DNA of 21,180 bases. It comes from JANQIV01 sp050117315 (lineage in GTDB: Bacteria; Bacteroidota; Ignavibacteria; Ignavibacteriales; Melioribacteraceae). The stretch lies in NCBI GenBank assembly GCA_050117315.1, contig JASFMY010000125.1, positions 1 to 21,180 on the forward strand, in the 5' to 3' direction. How positions within the stretch are numbered: position 1 is the stretch's first letter; each line of letters begins with the position of its first letter. The position numbers were made by a program, and so were the translations under genes. Shown one piece after another: positions 1-6,868 of this stretch. The notes beneath the pieces were generated by a model. The model worked only from the letters and a program-made list of their open reading frames with translations. It had not been told where the DNA came from and searched no databases.

Positions 1-2
1 TT

Positions 3-146
3 ATTACCTATTTACGTGCTATGAGTGAAAAGGATAAACAGAAATACGGAAGTTTTGCCGTAACGGTGGGCCGGATAATAAACGAAATCAATCTTATAGT
101 TAAGAAGCGGGCCAAAATCAATTTAGACGTGCAAATTACTGAGTGA
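3..146 (+). CDS. C-terminal fragment of an unrecognised protein (5' end outside window)
   Basis: The frame starting at base 3 is open from the window edge to a TGA at 144-146 and encodes 47 residues. An ATG at 21-23 lies in frame, but the frame is already open before it, so this is more likely the tail of a longer gene than a 41-residue protein. The tail is basic and looks helical (VGRIINEINLIVKKRAK, ending VQITE). I do not recognise the family. It is the only plus-strand coding sequence in the left 13 kb. No clear terminator follows it directly; the first plus-strand hairpin with a T run is weak and lies at 681-704. Confidence 0.4.
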   Translation: MTYLRAMSEKDKQKYGSFAVTVGRIINEINLIVKKRAKINLDVQITE

Positions 147-306
147 TGATATTATAAATAAGAAGTAGCATCTTGGTCTCTATTCTTGTTGTATTGTTGT
201 AATACTCTCATCCTTAGTATTTTTAATCAGCTAAAAAACTTGTAACGATTGGTAAATCGAAACAAATTTCGCCGCATCATCTACTTCAAATCAAGTTATT
301 TTACCC

Positions 307-467
307 CATCGTGACGATGAGTGTGTTACGTAACTAATAACAGCCAGTGGCTTCTGGCTTCAACCACTAGCCTATCAAGATTCTGAAATCTATAGGCTTT
401 TCCTCCATGAAGCCTCATTTAAGCACTCTAAACGGGGCTATCGAAGGATACCTTATCGGGAAAGCCC
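307..467. ncRNA. Candidate structured RNA: cluster of hairpins
   Basis: Successive stems can be drawn directly. CATCG/CGATG is at 307-311 and 315-319. The 10-bp palindrome GTTACGTAAC is at 325-334. An 8-bp stem with one mismatch pairs 343-350 with 364-371. GCCTAT (370-375) pairs with ATAGGC (392-397) around an inner AGATT/AATCT stem (378-382, 387-391). AGGCTT (394-399) pairs with AAGCCT (410-415). GGGCT (435-439) pairs with AGCCC (463-467) around AAGG/CCTT. The stems at 343-371, 370-397 and 394-415 share bases, so they would compete. No family is recognised and the strand is unknown. Folded relic DNA is an equally good explanation. Confidence 0.2.
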
Positions 468-501
468 AGATTCTATCTAGATTTTTATTTCCCGCGTGCT
501 G

Positions 502-597
502 AAGAGGGTATGTGATAATTCGTTTTTTTTTAACGTTTTGATTTCATAAAAAATGGGATGAAAAATTTCTTGACATCCTATTTTCACACACCCTCTT
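502..597. repeat. 96-bp element with terminal inverted repeats (MITE-like or IS remnant)
   Basis: The left end AAGAGGGTATGTGATAAT (502-519) and the reverse complement of the right end, AAGAGGGTGTGTGAAAAT (580-597), match at 16 of 18 positions. The 60 bases between them are AT-rich and contain a small GGGATG/CATCC stem. No target-site duplication is visible. Ends of this length and symmetry suit a deletion derivative of an insertion sequence or a MITE; the parent family cannot be named from this copy. Confidence 0.4.
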
Positions 598-680
598 AAC
601 CCTATAAGCAGTAATAATTTCCTTCAGACAAAGAAATTACTTTTGACGAAATAGTATGAGAATTAATACTTCATTATCAG

Positions 681-704
681 GCAGTGAAACATACACTGTT
701 TTTT
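681..704 (+). terminator. Weak hairpin with T run
   Basis: CAGTG (682-686) pairs with CACTG (694-698) across a 7-base loop and is followed by six T residues on the plus strand. The stem has only 5 bp plus one wobble pair. It could end plus-strand transcription from the gene at the left edge or from the hairpin-rich region, but it may be chance. Confidence 0.2.
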
Positions 705-814
705 ACCGGAAACTTAAGACGAGATACGGAGTAACAACTTACAATTCGGGTACAAAATAAAACCGTAATATTAAATGAAAAAGGGAATGGGAACCGCGTA
801 ATTTCGGGAGAAAT

Positions 815-842
815 AAAAAAAACCCCGTAAGAGATTACGGGG
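815..842 (-). terminator. Rho-independent terminator of the tonB gene
   Basis: CCCCGTAA (823-830), the loop GAGA and TTACGGGG (835-842) form a perfect 8-bp, GC-rich stem. On the minus strand the stem is followed by eight T residues (complement of 815-822). It begins 13 bp past the tonB stop codon, so it is well placed to end that transcript. Confidence 0.85.
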
Positions 843-855
843 CTTATTCAAAATT

Positions 856-1521
856 TTATTGTAGTTTAAATAAGACAGGAACCGTAACTTGAACTTTTAC
901 TGGTTTGCCTCTTTGTTTACCGGGTTTGAATTTTGTTTCCTGAACAGCTTTTATTGCCGCTTCGTCGCAACCTGCTCCAATACCTTTAATCAATTCTACT
1001 TTTTTTACATTACCTTGTTCGTCAACAAAAGCTTTAACGAATACTCTACCCTGAACACCTGCTCTTTTAGCTATTTCAGGATAAACAATCTTTTGCTGAA
1101 TTGCGGCAATTCCGCCAATTGGGGAAGGCATTTCTTCAACCGCTACAAAGAATGCAGGTTCTTCTTCTTCCACTTCGTCTCCCTTAGCAGGCGGAGGAGG
1201 CGGAGGAGGAGCCGTTACTTCTTCATCAACATCTAATTCGGTATCCGCAATTTCTATATCTTCAAGTACGTCGTCTGACGGAGCTTCAATAGGAATCGGC
1301 GGTTTTGGAGGCGGAGGCGGAGCAGCTTCTTGTTTTGTAGCTTCAACATCTTCCACATCAACTAATTCCTGGGGAGCTTCAACTTTTATTTCTTTTTGTT
1401 CAAATGTAGGGAAATACTTAAATGCTACTATTAAAACAGCTAATGATAATATTACACATACTTCGAATACCCTTTGATATTTCAGCTTTAAATCTACTTT
1501 TGGGTTTTTATTTAAGGCCAC
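856..1521 (-). CDS. TonB family energy transducer
   Basis: This 221-residue protein has the TonB layout. A short basic cytoplasmic N-terminus is followed by one membrane helix at about 19-38. A periplasmic linker at 42-128 has two polyproline runs (67-71 and 105-111) separated by acidic stretches. A C-terminal TonB domain covers about 140-221, with the hallmark YPEIAKRAGVQGRV and a closing VPVLFKL strand. TonB proteins carry proton-motive-force energy from ExbB/ExbD to outer-membrane receptors such as the SusC protein in this window; neither exb gene is present here. The start is GTG at 1519-1521, supported by AGGAGG (complement of 1527-1532) five bases upstream. The gene has its own promoter and terminator, so it is monocistronic. 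Many genomes carry several such paralogues, so I give no gene symbol. Confidence 0.93.
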   Translation of the reverse strand: MALNKNPKVDLKLKYQRVFEVCVILSLAVLIVAFKYFPTFEQKEIKVEAPQELVDVEDVEATKQEAAPPPPPKPPIPIEAPSDDVLEDIEIADTELDVDEEVTAPPPPPPPAKGDEVEEEEPAFFVAVEEMPSPIGGIAAIQQKIVYPEIAKRAGVQGRVFVKAFVDEQGNVKKVELIKGIGAGCDEAAIKAVQETKFKPGKQRGKPVKVQVTVPVLFKLQ

Positions 1522-1533
1522 TTTTTCCTCCTA

Positions 1534-1554
1534 AGTCACACAAAATTTGTGACT
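1534..1554. promoter_or_regulatory. Palindrome at the predicted tonB transcription start
   Basis: AGTCACA (1534-1540) and TGTGACT (1548-1554) are perfect 7-bp inverted arms around a 7-base AT centre. The site abuts the -7 box of the tonB promoter and lies between it and the ribosome binding site. It could be a repressor operator or a hairpin in the 5' untranslated RNA. No regulator can be assigned. Confidence 0.4.
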
Positions 1555-1584
1555 AACTTAGTAAATGATTTTTTGATTGTCAAT
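1553..1584 (-). promoter_or_regulatory. Bacteroidetes-type promoter of the tonB gene
   Basis: On the minus strand ATTG (1581-1584), 20 bases and TAAGTTAG (1553-1560) match the consensus TTTG-N19-21-TAnnTTTG with one mismatch in each box. The -7 box lies about 32 bases before the GTG start codon, with the AGGAGG site between them. Confidence 0.5.
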
Positions 1585-1632
1585 CTTGCAATTATATTTT
1601 TTACAATAAATTATTATGTCTGTTCCACTGCT

Positions 1633-2070
1633 TTAGCCATTGAGTTTAATAGAATTTTTATCCGCTTGTTTAATAAAATAGCTTGTTATAAAAACACCTA
1701 TCAAAATTCCGATTAAATCTGCAACCCAGTCAAAAATATCTCCAAACCTCCCGGGAATAAACAACTGTGTTATTTCATTAAGCGCTCCATAAATAGATGC
1801 AATAATTATGGTAAATGTTGCATGCCTTTTATTAATTTTTTCAAAATTTCCTTGAAAATGCAGTGTAAGTTGAAGCAGCACCGAGAGTCCGGCAAATGCA
1901 ATTAGGTGATTAAGCTTATCCTGGTGTTCAAAACTTTTTTTTACATTAATAGGAATACTTGTAAAAAGAATAAGACTCAGCCAATAAATAACAAGAGGCA
2001 GATAAACATATATTATTTTATTTTTAGCTAACCTGTTATATAAACGTGTTAATAATAAATCTAATTGCAT
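1633..2070 (-). CDS. VanZ-like family membrane protein
   Basis: This small integral membrane protein has about 145 residues and four hydrophobic segments. It has the spaced VanZ-family pattern: DKLNHLIAFAGL, then NEITQLFIPGRFGDIFDW followed by a glycine-rich last helix. The family takes its name from the teicoplanin-resistance protein VanZ, but most members, including this one, have no assigned function and are not resistance markers. I chose the ATG at 2068-2070, with a GGAAA stretch just upstream. An in-frame TTG at 2127 would lengthen the overlap with the preceding gene from 35 to 92 bp. It is the last gene of the asnS operon; no obvious terminator follows. Confidence 0.75.
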   Translation of the reverse strand: MQLDLLLTRLYNRLAKNKIIYVYLPLVIYWLSLILFTSIPINVKKSFEHQDKLNHLIAFAGLSVLLQLTLHFQGNFEKINKRHATFTIIIASIYGALNEITQLFIPGRFGDIFDWVADLIGILIGVFITSYFIKQADKNSIKLNG

Positions 2071-3598
2071 TTGGCAAATTTTCCATGATGTCTGTTGCTG
2101 TAATCCCGTACTCTGTTTTTGATTCAATCAGCAGATCCGCTGATAAGCTGTGCAAATATACTGCCGATATTATTGTTCTTTCTATTTCACCCGACTGTGC
2201 GATAAAAGAACTCAAAACCCCTGAGAGAACATCTCCAACACCGAACTTTGCCATTCCCGGATTACCGGTTGTATTTATAAATATCTCCTCTTGAGGATTA
2301 AAAATCAAAGTTGGCGCTCCTTTAAGAATAAGATAACTGCCGGTCTCTTCCACAAACCTTTTTCCATACTTTAACAAATCTTCGTTTAATTCATTAATTG
2401 GAATGTTGATGAGCTCAGAAAATTCTTTAATGTGGGGCGTAATTACTTTATTTCTTAAATCAATTTTTTTATAAACTCCGGCTAAAGCATAAACCGCGTC
2501 TGCATCAATTACGAATTTCTTGTTTTTATTTTTGGTAACTATTTCCCTTACGGCGTCTATCGTTTCTTTATTTCTTCCAAGCCCCGGTCCTATAGTTAAA
2601 CAATCTGCCCAATCAATTTTGGGCTGCAGTTCTTCTATATTCTCCGTTGAAAGAAATCCCTTAAATTCATCAAAGTACGAAGTTATTGTAGATTCGCCGA
2701 GTTTAGCAAATGCTATCTCTTTTATTGATTCCGGGAAAACTAAAATTGAAGCACCGGCGCCGGATTTTAATACCGAGTTGGCAGAAAGGCATGCTGCACC
2801 GGGATATTCATGCGAACCGGCAATTGTAAGCACCTTTCCTGCCGTATATTTATGGGAATCCAAATCTTTAACGGGCAGTCCTACGAAAGCATCCTCCGGT
2901 TCAATTAAATATTCGTTTACTTCCAGTTTATTAAAATACTCTTTCCCTATTCCAATCGATCCTTTTTTAACTTCGCCGGAATGTGAATATCCTTTCCCGA
3001 AAAACAAACCTCTTTTAAATTCGGCAAGAGTAACCGTTAAGTCGGCATCAAAAATAGTTTCACCCCAGCCGGTATCTACATTCAAACCTGTCGGGATATC
3101 AACGGCTATCTTGTATGAAGAGAAGGAATTCACTTTTTCCACTATGGATTTAACCGGCTCTTTCAATCCACCTTTACTGCCGGTTCCTAAAATTGAATCA
3201 AATATATAATCACAGTCTTTAAGTTTATTTATATCGGTCAAAGAGGAATAAAAAATTATTTTTGATTCATTATTTTCCTTTAAGATATTTTTTAAAATTT
3301 TGAAGTTTATTAACGCATCCCCCTTCAAAGAATCTTCATCCCCCAGTGATATCACAACAACCTTGTAACCGCTATTTATAAAATGCCTGGCAAGGGTAAA
3401 ACCGTCTCCCCCGTTATTGCCCTTGCCGCAGATTATGCCTATCGAATCAGCAACCGTAGACTCTTTGAATGTTTGTTTAAACAATTCAAAAATGCCTACA
3501 GCCGCATTTTCCATTAAAACTACACCGGGCAAACCCAGTTGATCAATAGCATACCTATCGGCCTCTCTTATCTGAGAAGAAGTAAAAGTTGGAATCAT
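2036..3598 (-). CDS. nnrD/nnrE: Bifunctional NAD(P)H-hydrate epimerase / ADP-dependent NAD(P)H-hydrate dehydratase
   Basis: This cytosolic enzyme repairs damaged NADH and NADPH. The N-terminal YjeF_N half (about 1-230) epimerises the R and S hydrates; the C-terminal ribokinase-like half (about 235-520) dehydrates S-NAD(P)HX using ADP. Visible motifs are CGKGNNGGDGF (57-67) and DIPTGLNVDTG (167-177) in the epimerase, and GPGLGR (337-342), TPHIKEF (387-393) and GNPGMAKFGVGDVLSG (445-460) in the dehydratase. The GxGD aspartate in that last motif is the catalytic base in the family. The length of 520 residues is normal for the fused form. Ribosome-binding sequence before the ATG at 3598 is weak. 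The gap to the upstream gene is 28 bp, and the gene overlaps the VanZ-like gene downstream, so it is part of the asnS operon. Confidence 0.95.
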   Translation of the reverse strand: MIPTFTSSQIREADRYAIDQLGLPGVVLMENAAVGIFELFKQTFKESTVADSIGIICGKGNNGGDGFTLARHFINSGYKVVVISLGDEDSLKGDALINFKILKNILKENNESKIIFYSSLTDINKLKDCDYIFDSILGTGSKGGLKEPVKSIVEKVNSFSSYKIAVDIPTGLNVDTGWGETIFDADLTVTLAEFKRGLFFGKGYSHSGEVKKGSIGIGKEYFNKLEVNEYLIEPEDAFVGLPVKDLDSHKYTAGKVLTIAGSHEYPGAACLSANSVLKSGAGASILVFPESIKEIAFAKLGESTITSYFDEFKGFLSTENIEELQPKIDWADCLTIGPGLGRNKETIDAVREIVTKNKNKKFVIDADAVYALAGVYKKIDLRNKVITPHIKEFSELINIPINELNEDLLKYGKRFVEETGSYLILKGAPTLIFNPQEEIFINTTGNPGMAKFGVGDVLSGVLSSFIAQSGEIERTIISAVYLHSLSADLLIESKTEYGITATDIMENLPNAIRFIINTFI

Positions 3599-3626
3599 TT
3601 TATTGTATATTCTTATAAAATATTAC

Positions 3627-3992
3627 TTACTCTATAAACAACATATCGTTGCTTAGTTCTTCAATTTCAACTTTGTGTTTTCCTTTTAGGTGCAGAACAA
3701 GACACCTGTGATTCTTAAAATCAAAAATATCTTTTCCTTCTTCAACTACGAACATTTTTATTGACTCATATTCCGAAATATTATCGGATAAATCTTTGAA
3801 GTCATGAAAGTAAATTTCAGTAAAATATTCATCCTTATAGTATTCCGCTCCACTTGCTGAAGTAGAAAAATCAGTTATTAAATGATCTTCAATCTGGACT
3901 TTTAGCAAATCAACAACAACCGGAATTATAACCCGGTTGCCGTAAACAAGTCCGCCTTCTTTATTCTTCAAAACTTCGTCAATTGTTTTCAT
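3627..3992 (-). CDS. Hypothetical protein, 121 residues
   Basis: I do not recognise this family. The protein is soluble and acidic, without a signal peptide or membrane segment, and looks mixed alpha/beta. It opens MKTIDEVLKNKEGGLVYGNR, has aromatic- and acid-rich strands in the middle (YYKDEYFTEIYFHDF) and ends in short strands (RCLVLHLKGKHKVEIEEL). The ORF is credible: it sits 5 bp after the antiporter gene and 28 bp before nnrD/nnrE in one operon, and its composition matches its neighbours. Position suggests co-expression with the antiporter, but this gives no function. Confidence 0.65.
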   Translation of the reverse strand: MKTIDEVLKNKEGGLVYGNRVIIPVVVDLLKVQIEDHLITDFSTSASGAEYYKDEYFTEIYFHDFKDLSDNISEYESIKMFVVEEGKDIFDFKNHRCLVLHLKGKHKVEIEELSNDMLFIE

Positions 3993-3997
3993 TTTTT

Positions 3998-5446
3998 TTA
4001 TCCCCTTCCATAATAAAAGATTAACCAGACAATTGTAAATACAGGAATAAGAATTGGTAATGAGTACTTAACTAAATAACCGAAAAAGCTCGGCATTTGA
4101 ATTCCGGCTCTTTCACAAATTGATTTAACCATAAAATTGGGCCCGTTTCCAATGTAGGTCATCGCTCCGAAAAATACTGCTGCTACGGATATAGCTTGAA
4201 GATAAAGAGGATGCAGTAACTCGAAATTATGTACATCAACGTTGTTATTTACATCCAGGCCGAATTTACCCATTTCAGCACTTAAAAAGTTAAGATAAGT
4301 TGGAGCATTATCTAAAAAGCCGGAAAGTATACCCGTTGACCAGTAAAATATCCCGGCATTAAGCTGCTCACCCAATACATTTGCTTCATGAGCTATTAGC
4401 TGCAAAGCAGGTATCATTGTAGCAAATATACCGATAAATAAGTATGCGACTTCCTTTATCGGTTCAAAATCAAACTCATTTACTTTAAGAATTTCTTTGT
4501 CTGCGGTTTTATATGCAAGTATCATAACCGCAAACATTATTACTTCCCGAATACCGAAAGGCATAGGCGAAAGGCTCGGAACCCATGACATCACGCCCGG
4601 ATCAATAAATACGGAAACCAAAATGACCAATAAGAAGCCTATGTTTTTTAATCCTTTAAATTCTATTTTGCCTGAGTATGATTCTTCGTTATTACCGTTT
4701 TTATTTCTTGAATCAATTACATAAAAAATACCCGCAATCACTAATATTGTCGGGAGCCATATATACCACACGTTTGTAATAAACCAGAAAAAATCAATAC
4801 CTCTTAAAAATCCCAAAAATAACGGGGGGTCGCCTATCGGAGTTAGAGCTCCGCCAATATTACTTACGAGAAAAATAAAAAATATAACGTGATACGGTTT
4901 TATCCTGCCTTTGTTTAGTTTTATAAAAGGCCTTATTAAAAGCATTGATGCACCTGTAGTACCTATTATATTTGCAATAACAGCTCCTATAAGTAGGATA
5001 ATAGTATTTGTTAAAGGAGTTGCTTTTTTTTCAACCTTGATCAGTATACCGCCTGAAGCCACAAACAAAGAAGCCAACAAAGCAATAAAGGCTAAATATT
5101 CCGCCAGAGTATGCATTAAGCTGTGAATATCGTGAAGCCAGAATAGGTAATAAACGGTTGTAATCAGCCCGAGAATAATAGCAATTATAGGATAATTATG
5201 TTCCCAGAAATGCGGAGCAAATAAAGGTAACGTAGCAATCAATATTAACAATAATCCGAAAGGAATAACCATTAACGGATGAGGAAGAGGATGTTCAGCC
5301 GTTTCGGAATGTGATTCTTCCGCAGAATGTTGCTGAACAATTTCACTTTTGGAGTTTACTAAATCTGAAGTGTTGTCTGCATAAGTATTATTTTTAATTA
5401 GCAGAAAAGAAAACACAAAAAGGGTAATTAACAGAATATTTTTCAT
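3998..5446 (-). CDS. Sodium:proton antiporter / citrate-transporter-like permease (NhaD/CitMHS-type)
   Basis: This 482-residue polytopic membrane protein starts with a Sec signal-like segment (1-23, ending NNTYA). A short His- and acid-rich stretch follows (HSAEESHSETAEHPLPHP, 40-57), then about 11 hydrophobic segments. Conserved family stretches are LPLFAPHFWEHNYP (73-86), GGALTPIGDPPLFLGFLRG, LDNAPTYLNFLSAEMG and MTYIGNGPNFMVK, which place it in the ion-transporter superfamily with the NhaD Na+/H+ antiporters and the putative CitMHS_2 permeases. The likely role is Na+/H+ exchange at the inner membrane, but a carboxylate or other anion substrate cannot be excluded from sequence. It lies 21 bp downstream of asnS in the same operon. 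Confidence 0.85.
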   Translation of the reverse strand: MKNILLITLFVFSFLLIKNNTYADNTSDLVNSKSEIVQQHSAEESHSETAEHPLPHPLMVIPFGLLLILIATLPLFAPHFWEHNYPIIAIILGLITTVYYLFWLHDIHSLMHTLAEYLAFIALLASLFVASGGILIKVEKKATPLTNTIILLIGAVIANIIGTTGASMLLIRPFIKLNKGRIKPYHVIFFIFLVSNIGGALTPIGDPPLFLGFLRGIDFFWFITNVWYIWLPTILVIAGIFYVIDSRNKNGNNEESYSGKIEFKGLKNIGFLLVILVSVFIDPGVMSWVPSLSPMPFGIREVIMFAVMILAYKTADKEILKVNEFDFEPIKEVAYLFIGIFATMIPALQLIAHEANVLGEQLNAGIFYWSTGILSGFLDNAPTYLNFLSAEMGKFGLDVNNNVDVHNFELLHPLYLQAISVAAVFFGAMTYIGNGPNFMVKSICERAGIQMPSFFGYLVKYSLPILIPVFTIVWLIFYYGRG

Positions 5447-5467
5447 AAGAGTCCTATATCGATTAAA

Positions 5468-6757
5468 TTATGGAGTATTTCTATATATCATTCGTGGAAA
5501 CGGAATAGCTTCTCTTAAATGTTCTAAACCGCAAATCCAACTTACAGTTCTTTCAATGCCTAAACCAAACCCTGAATGAGGAACCGATCCGAATCTCCTC
5601 AAGTCCAGGTACCATTCAAAATTTTCTTGAGGCAGATTATGTTCTTTAATTCTTTCAATTAGTTTATCATTATCGTCTTCCCTTTGGCTGCCGCCTATAA
5701 TTTCGCCGTAACCTTCGGGAGCGAGGACATCAAGTGCTAAAGCAACTTTAGGATTTTCAGGGTCGCGTTTCATATAAAATGCTTTTACCTGTGCAGGGTA
5801 TCTGTGCACCATTACCGGCCTGTCAAACTCACTTGAAATAATTGTTTCATCTCCGCCGCCGAAGTCGTTACCCCATTCAAAATCCACATTATGTTTTTTA
5901 AGAATTTCAACAGCTTCGTCGTAAGAGATTCTCGGGAAGGGAGCCTTTACATTTTCCAGTTTAGATGTATCTCTTTCCAAGTCTTCAAGTTGTTGTTTGC
6001 AATCTTTTAAAACCGACTGAATTATATATTCAAGGAAATCTTCCGCAAGTTTCATATTATCATCCAGATCATAAAATGCAGCTTCGGGCTCAACCATCCA
6101 GAATTCTGTTAAGTGTCTTCTTGTTTTGGATTTTTCAGCTCTAAAAGTAGGGCCGAATGTATAAACCTTACCGAGTGCAAGAGCGCCCGCTTCTGCATAT
6201 AGTTGGCCGGATTGAGAAAGGTATGCTTTGCCTAAATCGAAATAATCCGTTTCAAAAAGTGTTGATGTACCTTCGCAAGCATTTGGAGTTAAAATAGGTG
6301 TATCAAATAATATGAATCCCCTGCTGTCAAAAAAGTCTCTTACTGCTTTTATAACTCTATGCCTAACTTTAAGTATTGCAACCTGCCTTTTTGATCTCAA
6401 CCATAGATGTCTGTGATCTATCAAAAACTCAATACCGTGTTCTTTGGGTGTAATAGGATATTCTTCAGCTATGCAAATTGGTTTAAGATCCGTAACATCA
6501 AGTTCATAACCGCCAACAGATCTTTTTTCTTCTTTTACTTTTCCCGTAACTTGAAAAGATGATTCCTGAGTTAGCGATCCCGCTGATTCAAAAAGTTCTT
6601 CCGAAACATTGCCTTTAAAAACAACACACTGTACATAGCCTGTTCCGTCTCTTAAAATCATAAATTTCAATTTACCGCTGGAACGCTTATTGTAAAGCCA
6701 GCCTTTTAATGTAACTTCTTCGCCGACATATTTGCTTAACTCATTTACATAAACCAT
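5468..6757 (-). CDS. asnS: Asparagine--tRNA ligase
   Basis: This class IIb aminoacyl-tRNA synthetase charges tRNA-Asn with asparagine in the cytosol. An N-terminal OB-fold anticodon-binding domain (about 1-100) precedes the catalytic core. The core has SQSGQLYAEAG (181-191), motif 2 FRAEKSKTRRHLTEFWMVEPEA (split about 205-226) and motif 3 GFGLGIERTVSW (396-407). I favour the ATG at 6755-6757, because AAGGTG sits seven bases before it, over an in-frame GTG at 6766 that lacks a ribosome site; this gives 429 residues. The C-terminus reads EAIPFPRMIYRNTP, which recalls the short archaeal-type AsnRS rather than the longer E. coli form; that comparison is from memory. It is the first gene of a five-gene operon with a perfect consensus promoter. 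Confidence 0.93.
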   Translation of the reverse strand: MVYVNELSKYVGEEVTLKGWLYNKRSSGKLKFMILRDGTGYVQCVVFKGNVSEELFESAGSLTQESSFQVTGKVKEEKRSVGGYELDVTDLKPICIAEEYPITPKEHGIEFLIDHRHLWLRSKRQVAILKVRHRVIKAVRDFFDSRGFILFDTPILTPNACEGTSTLFETDYFDLGKAYLSQSGQLYAEAGALALGKVYTFGPTFRAEKSKTRRHLTEFWMVEPEAAFYDLDDNMKLAEDFLEYIIQSVLKDCKQQLEDLERDTSKLENVKAPFPRISYDEAVEILKKHNVDFEWGNDFGGGDETIISSEFDRPVMVHRYPAQVKAFYMKRDPENPKVALALDVLAPEGYGEIIGGSQREDDNDKLIERIKEHNLPQENFEWYLDLRRFGSVPHSGFGLGIERTVSWICGLEHLREAIPFPRMIYRNTP

Positions 6758-6785
6758 TCTTAACACCTTTTTTAGATTAAGATGT

Positions 6786-6817
6786 CAAATATACAGACGC
6801 TCAAAAATAAAAGCAAA
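6786..6817 (-). promoter_or_regulatory. Bacteroidetes-type promoter of the asnS operon
   Basis: On the minus strand TTTG (6814-6817), 20 bases and TATATTTG (6786-6793) match the consensus TTTG-N19-21-TAnnTTTG at every fixed position. The start codon of asnS lies 28 bp further on, leaving a short untranslated leader. It separates the asnS operon from the ppx operon upstream. Confidence 0.65.
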
Positions 6818-6868
6818 ATAAAGAGACAAATCTACAAGGAAGGCCTGTGACTTGTTGTTAAATAATTA

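Larger units (their letters stand above)
147..855. other. 709-bp intergenic region without a convincing gene
   Basis: I see no gene-sized frame with a plausible start here. The first half is richer in GC and in local inverted repeats than its surroundings (see the RNA candidate at 307-467). The middle holds a short element with inverted ends at 502-597. The last part is AT-rich, with a weak plus-strand hairpin and then the tonB terminator. It may be relic mobile DNA, a non-coding RNA locus, or both. Confidence 0.5.

Noticed and set aside
889..1236. Open frame of 115 codons opposite tonB, rich in Phe and Arg
   Set aside because: It is the antisense of the polyproline and acidic linker of the TonB gene; composition is a by-product and there is no ribosome site.
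2071..2127. TTG-initiated longer form of the VanZ-like protein
   Set aside because: It would add 19 polar residues inside the upstream gene; the ATG at 2070 has a better ribosome-site context and gives a usual family length.
2520..3209. 229-codon plus-strand frame inside nnrD/nnrE
   Set aside because: Antisense to a well-conserved enzyme over its whole length; no family features.
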